A stretch of 64,000 nt of DNA from CAZSLI01 sp964607705 (GCA_964607705.1 CAZSLI010000009.1:1-64000), one strand, 5' to 3'; counted from the first letter of the stretch, positions 7,955 to 16,058 are shown. A program made the numbers and translations. Notes: generated by a model not told the origin, from the sequence alone.

Positions 7955-9868
7955 GTGTACAACCGTGGAGTAGCCACCCCCATGAGCGTCCGCTTGCTGG
8001 ACGACCTCACCCAGCGCGCTCTGGCGAGCAGGGGATCGGTGCTGACCGCGACGACCCTCGCCGCATCCGGCCACCCGGGCGGCTCGTTCTCGTCCATGGA
8101 GATCTACACGACGCTCTACTCGTTGGCGCGGCTGCGTCCCGACGAGCCGCGCTGGGAGGACCGCGATCGCATAGTGGTGAGCCACGGCCACACCTCGCCC
8201 GGCGTCTACACCGCATTGGCCTCCGCGGGCTTCTTCCCCCGGGAGGAGGTCGAGGCGCACTTCAGGCAGGCAGGCAGCGTCTTCGAGGGCCACGTCGAGC
8301 GTTCGGTACCGGGCGTGGAGTGGTCTACCGGCAACCTTGGCCAAGGTCTCTCGGCTGGGGTGGGATTCGCGATCGGCGCGCGGCTGACGGGCGCCGACTG
8401 GCACACGTTCGTAGCGATGAGCGACGGTGAGCAGATGAAGGGTCAGGTGGGCGAGGCGCGCCGTCTGGCCGCGATGCGCGGGCTCACGAACATCACTGCT
8501 GTCGTTGACTGGAACCGTGTTCAGATCTCGGGTCACACCAGCGAAGTGATGGGCGTGTCGATCAAGGAAGACTGGGAGGCCGACGGCTGGCTGACCTTCG
8601 AGTGCGACGGCCACGACATCGCAGCGCTCCACGAGGCCCTCACCGCCGCGATGAATGCCGAGAAGCCCGCCGTGGTGCTCGCGCACACGATCATCGGCAA
8701 GGGCGTCTCGTTCATGGAAGACGAGCCCGAATTCCATGGACGCGGCCTCACCGTCGACGAGTACGGGCGTGCCATGGCCGAGCTCGGCTTGGACGCGGGC
8801 GCGCTCGAGCAGGCGCGAGCGCGACGGGACGCGGCTGTCGGGGTGCCGGTACTTCCTCACGAGACCCCGGTGGTCGTAGTGGACCAGGGTACGCCGCGCG
8901 TCTACGGCGCCGAGGACAAGACGGACAACCGGTCCGCGTGGGGCAAGGCGCTCACAGACCTCGCGGCCGCCAACCCGTCGCTCCCGATCGCGGTGCTCGA
9001 CTGCGATCTCGCGCAGTCGGTGAAGACTGACGGGTTCGCGAAGGCGCACCCCGACGCGTTCATCGAGTGCGGCGTGGGGGAGCACAATGCTGCCGCCGTC
9101 GGCGGCGCGCTCTCTACCGTGCCCGGCGCCCTCGCGTTCTGGGCGGACTTCGGCGTCTTCGGCATCGACGAGGTGTACAACCAGCAGCGCCTCAATGACA
9201 TCAACGGAGCGGCTCTCAAGCTCGTGGTCACGCACTGCGGGCTCGACGTAGGCGAGGACGGCAAGACGCACCAGTGCCTCGACTACGTGGGGGCACTGCG
9301 CGACTTCTTCGGCTGGAAGGTCATCGTGCCCGCCGATCCAAACCAGACCGATCGCGCAACTCGGGCGCTGCCGTCGATCCCCGGCTGCGTCGCGCTCGCG
9401 ATGGGCCGCAGCAAGCTGTCGACGATACGTGCCGAGGACGGGTCTCCGCTGTTCGGCGAGAGCTACCGGTTCACCTACGGCGAGATCGTCTGGGCCCGAC
9501 GTGGCGAGCAGGTCACGCTGCTCACGATGGGCACCGTGGCCGGCGACGTCGTGGCGGCGGCCGACGCTCTGCGTGCCGAGGGCATCGATGTAGGGGTCGG
9601 CATCGCGGCGAGCCCGCTCCACCTCGACGACTCCGCGATGGAGATCGCCTCCGGCACCGGCCTGGTAGTGACCGCCGAGGACCACAGCGCTACGACGGGG
9701 CTCGGCGCCTCGGTGGCCGAGTGGCTCTCCGATCGCGGCTCCTCGACGAGAGTCGTCAGGCTCGGAGTGCGCGCGTACCAGAGCTCGGGAGCGGCCGCCT
9801 CGCTGCTGCAGCGGGTCGACCTGCACGCCGAGGGCATCGCTGAGTCGGTACGGCTCGCGCTGGCCTGA
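7955..9868 (+). CDS. tkt: Transketolase, full length
   Basis: Thiamine-diphosphate enzyme transferring two-carbon ketol units in the pentose phosphate pathway. The 637-residue chain joins the N-terminal TPP-binding domain (STGNLGQGLSAGVGFAIGA, then MSDGEQMKGQVGEA and VVDWNRVQISG) to the pyrimidine-binding and C-terminal domains (GVGEHNAA, WADFGVFG, THCGLDVGEDGKTHQ). Several archaea and Gram-positives encode these halves as two genes; here they are fused. GTG 7955 is chosen because AGAGGAG lies 7 nt upstream; ATG 7982 is an alternative. It converges on the hydrogenase protease gene. Confidence 0.93.
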   Translation: MYNRGVATPMSVRLLDDLTQRALASRGSVLTATTLAASGHPGGSFSSMEIYTTLYSLARLRPDEPRWEDRDRIVVSHGHTSPGVYTALASAGFFPREEVEAHFRQAGSVFEGHVERSVPGVEWSTGNLGQGLSAGVGFAIGARLTGADWHTFVAMSDGEQMKGQVGEARRLAAMRGLTNITAVVDWNRVQISGHTSEVMGVSIKEDWEADGWLTFECDGHDIAALHEALTAAMNAEKPAVVLAHTIIGKGVSFMEDEPEFHGRGLTVDEYGRAMAELGLDAGALEQARARRDAAVGVPVLPHETPVVVVDQGTPRVYGAEDKTDNRSAWGKALTDLAAANPSLPIAVLDCDLAQSVKTDGFAKAHPDAFIECGVGEHNAAAVGGALSTVPGALAFWADFGVFGIDEVYNQQRLNDINGAALKLVVTHCGLDVGEDGKTHQCLDYVGALRDFFGWKVIVPADPNQTDRATRALPSIPGCVALAMGRSKLSTIRAEDGSPLFGESYRFTYGEIVWARRGEQVTLLTMGTVAGDVVAAADALRAEGIDVGVGIAASPLHLDDSAMEIASGTGLVVTAEDHSATTGLGASVAEWLSDRGSSTRVVRLGVRAYQSSGAAASLLQRVDLHAEGIAESVRLALA

Positions 9869-9875
9869 GAGGACG

Positions 9876-10463
9876 CTACGACTCCTCGGAGGCCGCTTCC
9901 GCGGGCCTGAGCGACTCCTCGGGCATAGGCTCGAACGACCGCATCGCCTCGATGATGGAGGCGTTCACCTCGGCGCCCTCACGGGCGGTGGACACGACGC
10001 CCAACTGGGCGAGCTGTTCCAGAACCGCGCCCGCCGCGAGCGGCAAAGCTTCTTCGACGGCGGGGGAGAGCTCGAGCACCCACTCCTCGATCGAGTCGAT
10101 CTGAATGCCCACCACGACGGTCTCGGGCCTGCGGTCCAAGAGGGCAGCGTTCTCGAGGACGTCAACGAGCCGCAGGTCGTGCATCGAGTGCAGCACCTGG
10201 CTTCCCGCGAGGTCCTCGGGCGACAGTACGAGAACGGTACCCGGCTCGTGACCGGTGTCCTTGATGGCATCCACCACGATGAGCCGATCGATCCCTCGGA
10301 GCAGATCCAAGATCATCAGTGCCATCGTGCCCGCGTCCACGACCTCGACGTTCTCGGGGAATTGATAGCCGCTGAGCAGCAGTTCGACCACTCGTGGGCC
10401 GGCGCCCTCGTCGCGCATGAGGGGATTGCCCACTCCAAGTACCAGGATGCGTTCAGAAGCCAC
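9876..10463 (-). CDS. hyaD: [NiFe]-family hydrogenase maturation endopeptidase
   Basis: HyaD/HupD/HybD-family protease that removes the C-terminal peptide of a hydrogenase large subunit after nickel insertion. The 195-residue protein opens with ILVLGVGNPLMRDEGAGPRVVE, where the Glu/Asp metal ligands sit, and has VVDAG and a VVDAIK segment typical of the fold. It starts at GTG 10463 with AAGGA upstream. It lies downstream of the selenocysteine-type uptake hydrogenase genes on the same strand. The only large subunit in the window with a cleavable tail is that one, so it is the likely client (inference). Confidence 0.9.
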   Translation of the reverse strand: MASERILVLGVGNPLMRDEGAGPRVVELLLSGYQFPENVEVVDAGTMALMILDLLRGIDRLIVVDAIKDTGHEPGTVLVLSPEDLAGSQVLHSMHDLRLVDVLENAALLDRRPETVVVGIQIDSIEEWVLELSPAVEEALPLAAGAVLEQLAQLGVVSTAREGAEVNASIIEAMRSFEPMPEESLRPAEAASEES

Positions 10464-10550
10464 GTCGTCAGTCCTTCTCGAGTAGCGTGCAGGAACGTGC
10501 GGCAGCGCCGCAGTTGAGAGAGTGCCAGTGTAACGGAGACGCCAGGGGGA

Positions 10551-11882
10551 TCAGATCGCAGCGAGCTCCGGCGTGGTACCGAGCATGGCCGAGGTGTCGC
10601 CTTCGAGCAGCAGGATGCGCTCTTCGAGCGGCAACTCGGCACGGGCGCGGTCGCGAGCGTCGTTGGACAGCGCAAGGGTCTCCCGCATCATGACCAGCAA
10701 CAGGTAGCGTCCCTTGTCGGTGAGGGTGACCTCGTCTTTCGTGTTGGTCGCGATGCCGCCGACGAGGCCCATGAACGCGAGCTCCGTTCCAAGACCGATC
10801 TCGACAGGCACGCCGAAGTCGCGCTTGAACCGGCGCTTGTCGAGGCGCAGCCCGAACAGGTCGGTGACGAAGCGATAGCGCATCCGGGCGACGGGGCCGT
10901 ACGGATGCCCCTTCTTCACGAGCCCCATCTCGCCGATCGATACCCGCGCGTGGTATTCGGCGAGGGAGAAGGTGTTACCCCAGACGGTGTCGCGCAGGTA
11001 TGACAGAGCGCCCGAACCGATGCCGACGTACTCGGGATAGTCCACGATGTACTCGTCGATCATGACCGAGGGGTCGCGGGAGAACGTCCACGCGCTCGCG
11101 GCCCGGAACTCAGGAGCGAGCGCCTCGGTGAGCAGGCGGTAGTAGCGCGCCTCGCGGTCGAAGTCGATGTCGCCGACGGTCTGTGCCAGCTCCTGGCGTC
11201 TCAGCGGCGAGGCCATCAGTGGATAGAAGGTGGTCTGGTTTGCACCGGTCGCCTTGACCAGTTCGATGTCGCGAGCGAGCACGTCTTCAGTCTGGCTCGG
11301 GAAGTTGAAGATCATGTCCACGTTGAACGACGGGAACTTGGACGCGACGGACGCGACGTGCTCGAAGACCTCTTCGCCGCTCCCATACTTGCCGTAGCGG
11401 TCCATTTGTCGCAGCAGACGGTCGTCGAAGCTCTGCACGCCCACCGATAGCCGGTGCACGCGCCCTGACAGGGCGGCTAGAAGCTCGTCACCCAAGTGGT
11501 TCGGGCTCGTTTCCGAGGACACCTCACCGAGGGACGGAAACAGCTCGTGCGCGAGATCGATCGTCGTGGCGAGCTCGTCGAGCAGGATCGTCGGCGTGCC
11601 GCCTCCCACGTAGAGTGAGTCGAAGTCGTAGCCGAGGCGCGCGACTGTGCGCATCTCCTCGCGGAGGTCGCTGAAGTACGCCCGAGCGCGATCTTCCTTG
11701 AAGAGAAAGCGGTTGAACGAGCAGTAGGTGCACAGCCGCTCGCAGAACGGCACGTGCGCGTACAGGACGTAGCGCTTGCCCTCCTGCGGCGAAGGCACCA
11801 CCGGCAGATCGGTGGGGCACGTGGCGAGATAGCGCTTGTTGAGTACGCCGAGTGCCTTCGAGATCACGCGTTCCGACAACAC
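10551..11882 (-). CDS. HemN/HutW-like radical SAM protein
   Basis: Radical SAM enzyme related to oxygen-independent coproporphyrinogen oxidase. The iron-sulfur motif is in YAHVPFCERLCTYCSF (Cys-x3-Cys-x2-Cys); the fourth cysteine of true HemN (CxC) is replaced by Ser-Phe, as in HemW/HutW-type relatives. GGGTPT and NVDMIFNFPSQTEDV are further family motifs. Family members include haem chaperones, anaerobic haem-degrading methyltransferases and coproporphyrinogen dehydrogenases; I cannot decide among them. The start is uncertain: GTG 11882 has AGGAG 11 nt upstream, GTG 11894 has none at usable spacing. It sits between hydrogenase genes and may serve haem supply for the cytochrome b. Confidence 0.8.
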   Translation of the reverse strand: MLSERVISKALGVLNKRYLATCPTDLPVVPSPQEGKRYVLYAHVPFCERLCTYCSFNRFLFKEDRARAYFSDLREEMRTVARLGYDFDSLYVGGGTPTILLDELATTIDLAHELFPSLGEVSSETSPNHLGDELLAALSGRVHRLSVGVQSFDDRLLRQMDRYGKYGSGEEVFEHVASVASKFPSFNVDMIFNFPSQTEDVLARDIELVKATGANQTTFYPLMASPLRRQELAQTVGDIDFDREARYYRLLTEALAPEFRAASAWTFSRDPSVMIDEYIVDYPEYVGIGSGALSYLRDTVWGNTFSLAEYHARVSIGEMGLVKKGHPYGPVARMRYRFVTDLFGLRLDKRRFKRDFGVPVEIGLGTELAFMGLVGGIATNTKDEVTLTDKGRYLLLVMMRETLALSNDARDRARAELPLEERILLLEGDTSAMLGTTPELAAI

Positions 11883-11950
11883 GAGTACGACCACTCCTCT
11901 CCCTCTGTGTCTACTGCAGACACGGGCGCTTCTCCTGCCGGGGAGAGTGA

Positions 11951-11988
11951 AAAAGAGAATGGGTCCCGGCACCGGGCCGGGACCCATT
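11951..11988 (-). terminator. Terminator of the uptake hydrogenase operon
   Basis: A perfect 12-bp stem (11958-11969 with 11977-11988) with a 7-nt loop, read on the minus strand, is followed by CTCTTTTT. It lies just after the cytochrome b stop and separates the hydrogenase structural genes from the radical SAM gene. Confidence 0.9.
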
Positions 11989-12010
11989 ACTTACCTCTAT
12001 CGAACGAACG

Positions 12011-12697
12011 TTACGCGACGGCCTCTGTGGAGCCAGCGTGATCGTCGCCGGATTCCTTCCAGGCGAAGATCATCCTGGAAGGGGCGAAGTTGTAGATGTT
12101 CGCCAGATAGACGTGTGCAGCGGTGAAGATGAGGACGACCCACATCACCCAGTAGTGGAGGATGCGCATCGGCATCGGATCGGCGCCACCGCCTGCGTTG
12201 AACAGGCTGGCGACCCACGCGGTGCCCGCGGCGAAGAACGCCCAGTCCGACGTGGGGCCCCACAGGCAGAAGCCCGTGTAGGCGGCGATGAACGTGATCG
12301 GGATGGTCGCCAGGTAGGCGATCTTCTGGAGCACGCCGTACTTCGCCGAGATCGGGTGGTCCTTCTTCACGAACAGGTAGTACTTGATCCACGGGATCAT
12401 CTGGTGACGATTGGCCTGCTGCGGCAGCCAATTCTTGATGTCTGTATCGACCTCGCGCGTGTCCGGCATGTTCGCCGTCTTCACGACGAACGACAGGATG
12501 ATGCGCAGCGTGAGGTTGATGATCAGCACGAACATCCAGAAGAAGTGCGTGCCACGGGCGACACCCATCGCACCCGGGAAGATCGGGTAGTGGATGTAGA
12601 AGCCCGACAGGGTCAGGAAGAGCATTGCCAGCAGGTTGATCCAGTGAGTGATGACGAAGACCAGTGGATGCGCCTCACGGTACAGCTTGTGTGCCAT
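12011..12697 (-). CDS. hyaC: Hydrogenase cytochrome b subunit
   Basis: A 228-residue di-haem-type integral membrane cytochrome b that takes electrons from the hydrogenase small subunit to the quinone pool. About four hydrophobic helices are visible: residues about 10-32 (with HW), 46-70, 122-148 and 180-205. Candidate haem ligands are His in VFVITHWINLLAM and HYWVMW/FTAAHVYLANIY. Its ATG at 12697 directly abuts the TAG that ends the selenocysteine-extended large subunit, and its GGGGGTGAGG ribosome site lies inside that extension. A strong terminator follows. Confidence 0.92.
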   Translation of the reverse strand: MAHKLYREAHPLVFVITHWINLLAMLFLTLSGFYIHYPIFPGAMGVARGTHFFWMFVLIINLTLRIILSFVVKTANMPDTREVDTDIKNWLPQQANRHQMIPWIKYYLFVKKDHPISAKYGVLQKIAYLATIPITFIAAYTGFCLWGPTSDWAFFAAGTAWVASLFNAGGGADPMPMRILHYWVMWVVLIFTAAHVYLANIYNFAPSRMIFAWKESGDDHAGSTEAVA

Positions 12698-14362
12698 CTA
12701 CCTCACCCCCCACTTACGGGAGTACACGGTGCCGGTCTTACCGGTTTTGCGTTCAATCACGTGAACGCCGCAACCGATTCAAGGATCGAAGCTGCGGGCG
12801 ATGCGCCCGGCTTCGATCGGGCGCTCAGGATCGAGCACCGGAGTGCCGACCAGCGCCTCTTCCATCGGGCCACGGACGCCGTCGGCGTCGCGAGGACTGA
12901 TGTCCCACGTGGACGGGGTGCAGATCTGGTAGTTGGCGATCTTGCCGCCCTGCACATTGATCCAGTGCCCCAGAGCGCCGCGCGGCGCCTCCCACATGCC
13001 GGCACCCTTGCCCTCGGACTTCTCGATGGGCTTGAAGAACTCCACGGGGCCCGCCTTGATGGTCGCGATGAGCTCGTTGACCCACTCGAGCGACCAGTCG
13101 GCGATGACCGCGGTCTCAAGGTTGCGGGCGGCGACACGACCGAGCAGCGACACGAGAACCTCAGGCTTGCCTGCGGCACCCAATTTGGTGAGCGTGTCGT
13201 CGATGATCGTCTTGACCGGCGCGACCCCGCGCAGGTAGGCGACGATCATGCGGGCGAGCGGACCGACTTCCATGGCCTTGCCGTCGTAGCGCGGCGCCTT
13301 GGCCCAGGTGTACTTGTCGTTCACGTCGTAGCCCTGGAAGGCGGTCGGCGGGATGGTCTCGCCATCGGCGGGATTGAGGCCGCTCTTGCCCTCTGCGAGC
13401 CACGAGTGCTCGACGTACTCAAGAACCTTGTTCGGATCCGCATCGTTCACGGTCAGGCCCGTGGACTTGACGTCGACGAAGCCGTTGGGGAGATAGCGGT
13501 TGGCCATCTCCATCGACTTGTCGTTGAACACGCCCCATGCGAGGAAGTTGCCGTGGCCGCCGCCGTAGCCGAGCGCATCCTTGTAGAAGGGCGCGATGGC
13601 CAGCGTGTCAGGGATCATGGTGTTGTAGACCCAGTTACGCACGCGCTGGAAGCGGAACAGGACGTCGTCGAGCTTCTCCTCGGTGGGCATCCATGCGGTG
13701 CCACCGGGGATCGACGTCATGAAGTGCGGGAACTTGCCGCCCATGATGGCGATGATGCGCGACGCCTCTGCCTGCATCTCAAGAGCCTCGAGATAGTGGG
13801 CAACGGCGATCAGGTGCAGCTCAGCGGGCATGTCCTTGGCGTATCCGGGGTGACCGAACCAGCCGTTGGTGAAGATGGACAGGTTGCCGCCGTCGATCAG
13901 GCCCTGCAGCTTCGCCTGAACAGCCGCGAAGTCCGCCGAGGACGTGCCTGCGGCCTCTGCGAGCGCGTAGGTGTCCGCGATGTTGGCCGTGAGCGCCTTG
14001 CTCGGGTCGACGTAGTCGAGGGCACCAAGGGTGTAGAACCACAGGATGTGGCTGTGGAGGTACTGCGCGGCCTCGATGAGGTTGCGTACCAGACGAGCAC
14101 CCGCCGGGATCGTGACGCCCAGGGCGTCCTCGGTGGCCATGGTGGACGCGTGGCCGTGCGAGATCGGACACACACCGCAGATGCGCTGTGCAACGTAGTA
14201 GGCGTCAGACGGCGCGCGGCCCTGGAGCACGAGCTCCATGCCGCGGTAGAGTCCGCCGGATACCCAAGCGTCGGTGATAACGCCGTCCTTGACCTCACAG
14301 TCGACCCGCAGGTGGCCTTCGATCCTGGTCAAGGGGTCGATGGTGACGTTAGGAGTTGCCAC
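12698..14362 (-). CDS. hyaB: [NiFeSe] uptake hydrogenase large subunit with in-frame TGA selenocysteine
   Basis: Catalytic subunit of a group 1 membrane-bound H2-uptake hydrogenase. The N-terminal nickel motif RICGVC supplies Cys62 and Cys65. The obvious open frame ends at TGA 12781-12779, one residue after Asp-Pro, where every active large subunit has the first Cys of DPCxxC. Read through, the frame gives U528-I-G-C531-G-V-H534, then 20 residues ending at TAG 12698-12700, immediately before hyaC. Total 554 residues. The tail after His534 would be removed by the protease at 9876-10463. The GTG start overlaps the hyaA stop by 1 nt. Selenocysteine is inferred; no sel genes are in the window. 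An ordinary annotation would truncate this protein at 527 residues. Confidence 0.93.
12740..12778 (-). promoter_or_regulatory. Putative bacterial SECIS hairpin of hyaB
   Basis: Counting the T of the TGA as nucleotide 1 on the minus strand, nt 14-19 (GCGUUC) pair perfectly with nt 28-33 (GAACGC) around the loop ACGUGAUU. A lower helix pairs nt 4-10 with nt 36-42 (7 bp, one U-G), separated by a small internal loop. The apical loop carries G at nt 22 and 24, inside the distance window known for SelB-read bacterial SECIS elements. It lies wholly within the coding extension. Confidence 0.75.
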
Positions 14363-15573
14363 TACTTACCGCCCCCTTTCCCGCTCTTCTTGCGGTCGTG
14401 TTCTTTCATCTCTTCAGTGGCAGGGCCTTCGCCGATGCGGCCGGCGGCCTTCATGCCGACACCGTGCACCGCGAGTGCTCCGACGACCACGCCACCGGCG
14501 ATCGCACCGGCATACGCCGGGTCGATGCCCGAGGGGCCAGCCGAGCCGATGCCCACCTGGCGGTAGCGGTCGAGGAACGGTGCGTTCTCGTCCACCCAGT
14601 TGAAGTCGCCGCAGCCGATGCATGGGGAGCCGGACTCTACGCACCAGCTGACCTGGTCGTTCCAACGAACGATCGGGCAGTTGGTGTAGGTCTGCGGACC
14701 CTTGCAGCCGACGGGGTAGAGGCAGTAGCCCTTGGCCTCCTCGGCGGAACCGAACTGGTAGACGAACTCGCCGTTCTCGAAGTGTCCGCGACGCGGGCAG
14801 TTGTCGTGGATAGTCTGGCCGAAGATCAGCTTCGGGCGGCCGTACTCGTCGAGCTTGTTGACTATAGAGCCGTCGGCAAGCTGGCCGAGGATCAAGGCGT
14901 CGATCACCATCGCGACGATCCACTCCGGGTTCACCGGGCAGGTCGGCAGGTTGATGACAGGGGTCTTGATGCCCTTCTTGGCGAAGTACTGCGAAACGCC
15001 CGTCGCCCAGCCGTCAGGCTCGCGAGTGACGTTCTTGGGGGCCGGGCTGGGGACCGAGCGGACCCAGCCGCCGTCCACCGCGCATGATCCCACTGCGATG
15101 ACCGCTGCGGCCTTGGGACCGAGCTCGTCCAGCACCTTCAGGCTCGGCTCGCCGCGGATGAGCAGCGTGTTGCCCTCGAGGCCGGTCATGACCGAGCCCT
15201 CGTAGATCAACACGAACTTGCCGGCATTCTGCTCAGCGGTCTGCTGCAGGGCCTCCTCGGCGGAGTCGCCCTGGGCCATCATGATCGTCTCGATGTAGTT
15301 GAGCGAAAGGATATCGAGAACGATCTGGGCGATATCGGGGTTCGTGACCTGCGCTGCAGACTCAGTACAGCCGGTACATGCACCGCCGTTCACCCATACG
15401 GCCGGGTAGAGATTCGAGCTGGTTGCCTGCTCCACTGCGGCTGCGATCGTGGGGACCATAGTCTCGGACACCCCGATCATCGCAGCGATCGAGCCGCAGA
15501 ACTTCAGGAAGTCACGCCTGGAGACACCGCGGTCGGCGAGCTGGTCGTAGAACGCTCGATTCTCATGCGTCAT
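14362..15573 (-). CDS. hyaA: Uptake hydrogenase small subunit, Tat-exported
   Basis: Iron-sulfur subunit passing electrons from the Ni site to cytochrome b. Residues 18-25 carry the twin-arginine motif SRRDFLK followed by a hydrophobic stretch, so the heterodimer is exported by Tat. The proximal cluster motif is ACTGC, not the CTCC of oxygen-tolerant enzymes. The distal-cluster segment is IHDNCPRRGHF with CLYPVGC. The medial segment reads VSWC311VESGSPC318IGC321, where common enzymes have VSFP; the extra Cys predicts a [4Fe-4S] medial cluster, as in [NiFeSe] enzymes. A C-terminal hydrophobic anchor (about residues 353-373) precedes a Lys-rich end. ATG 15573 has AGGAGG 8 nt upstream. Confidence 0.95.
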   Translation of the reverse strand: MTHENRAFYDQLADRGVSRRDFLKFCGSIAAMIGVSETMVPTIAAAVEQATSSNLYPAVWVNGGACTGCTESAAQVTNPDIAQIVLDILSLNYIETIMMAQGDSAEEALQQTAEQNAGKFVLIYEGSVMTGLEGNTLLIRGEPSLKVLDELGPKAAAVIAVGSCAVDGGWVRSVPSPAPKNVTREPDGWATGVSQYFAKKGIKTPVINLPTCPVNPEWIVAMVIDALILGQLADGSIVNKLDEYGRPKLIFGQTIHDNCPRRGHFENGEFVYQFGSAEEAKGYCLYPVGCKGPQTYTNCPIVRWNDQVSWCVESGSPCIGCGDFNWVDENAPFLDRYRQVGIGSAGPSGIDPAYAGAIAGGVVVGALAVHGVGMKAAGRIGEGPATEEMKEHDRKKSGKGGGK

Positions 15574-16058
15574 GCCATACACCTCCTTGTCTGGTTCCGT
15601 ACGATTCGATTGCAGGTGGCCTTTTGTGGGGGCCTGCGGTCGACGCGCCTTCAGGGTTGTCTCAGCAGGCCAGCGAATTCGAAATGGCTACGATCCTCCT
15701 TCCGGCAAGACTCAGGGGTGGACCGCGCGTGCTTCACCGGCCACGCGCGCGTCAAAGCGCACGTGGCGGCGCAGGCCGCACGCGTCGGTTGTGCAGGGGG
15801 TGGGGGAAGAAAGACTGTGCCGAGAAGTCGCGCGACGCGTATGCGTGCGATGGCACGGAAACAAAGCTGCGAGACCCCCTCGGCGATGGAACCTATGAAA
15901 GGACAGTCTTCACCCGTGCCAAGAGGCCAGAGATGCGTCCGCCGGCACGGGTGCTCCCTCATCCACCATTCTACACATGTGTAGGAAACGCCTGCCAGCA
16001 CTGATGAAAGCCGCCTGATGTACCCGCGTGATTGTCAGGACCGACGAAAGGGGTGTAC
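15574..16058. other. 485-nt non-coding, hairpin-rich region (hya leader)
   Basis: No frame here resembles a protein, and the overlapping short frames have no ribosome sites. The sequence holds several perfect inverted repeats: 15724-15731 with 15743-15750 (8 bp), 15911-15920 with 15944-15953 (10 bp), 15851-15858 with 15914-15921 (8 bp) and 15811-15818 with 15903-15910 (8 bp). The second and third share one strand, so they are mutually exclusive; the third and fourth interlock as a pseudoknot. A minus-strand -10 candidate at 15973-15968 would place this whole region in a roughly 390-nt hyaA leader. I could not match it to a known riboswitch family. Confidence 0.5.
15968..15984 (-). promoter_or_regulatory. 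Candidate hya promoter -10 overlapped by a 14-bp palindrome
   Basis: On the minus strand TAGAAT (15973-15968) matches the -10 used elsewhere in the window. It is overlapped by the perfect 14-bp palindrome CTACACATGTGTAG (15971-15984), a plausible operator for a dimeric regulator. The -35 is weak (CTGGCA, 19 nt away), which would fit activator dependence. Confidence 0.4.

Noticed and set aside
7847..9826. A 659-codon minus-strand open frame opposite transketolase
   Set aside because: Low-complexity Arg/His/Val-rich translation without family motifs. The plus strand encodes an unmistakable transketolase.
12779..12781. Treating the TGA as a genuine stop of a shortened hydrogenase subunit
   Set aside because: It would remove two nickel ligands and leave an unexplained conserved I-G-C-G-V-H, a hairpin, and an open frame ending exactly at the next gene.
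12779..12784. Treating the TGA as a simple sequencing error for TGC
   Set aside because: Possible in principle, but the SECIS-like hairpin and the medial-cluster Cys in the small subunit are both specific to selenium enzymes, which makes coincidence unlikely.
12038..14566. An 842-codon open frame on the plus strand opposite the hydrogenase genes
   Set aside because: It is the antisense shadow of hyaB and its neighbours in high-GC DNA. The opposite frames hold complete conserved motifs, and this one has none.
15851..15870. A sigma-54 promoter (TGGCAC at 15851)
   Set aside because: The -12 TTGC element is not at the required spacing.
15780..15960. A cyclic-di-GMP, cobalamin, guanidine or ZTP riboswitch, or an RNase P or tmRNA gene
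   Set aside because: Some fragments (AAACAAAGC, GAACCTATGAAAGG) look suggestive, but the conserved cores of these RNAs do not line up. I only claim an unknown structured leader.
15991..16058. A hammerhead ribozyme core, from CTGATGA near 16000 and GAAA near 16047
   Set aside because: The flanking segments cannot form the required helix II and the cleavage-site triplet context is missing.
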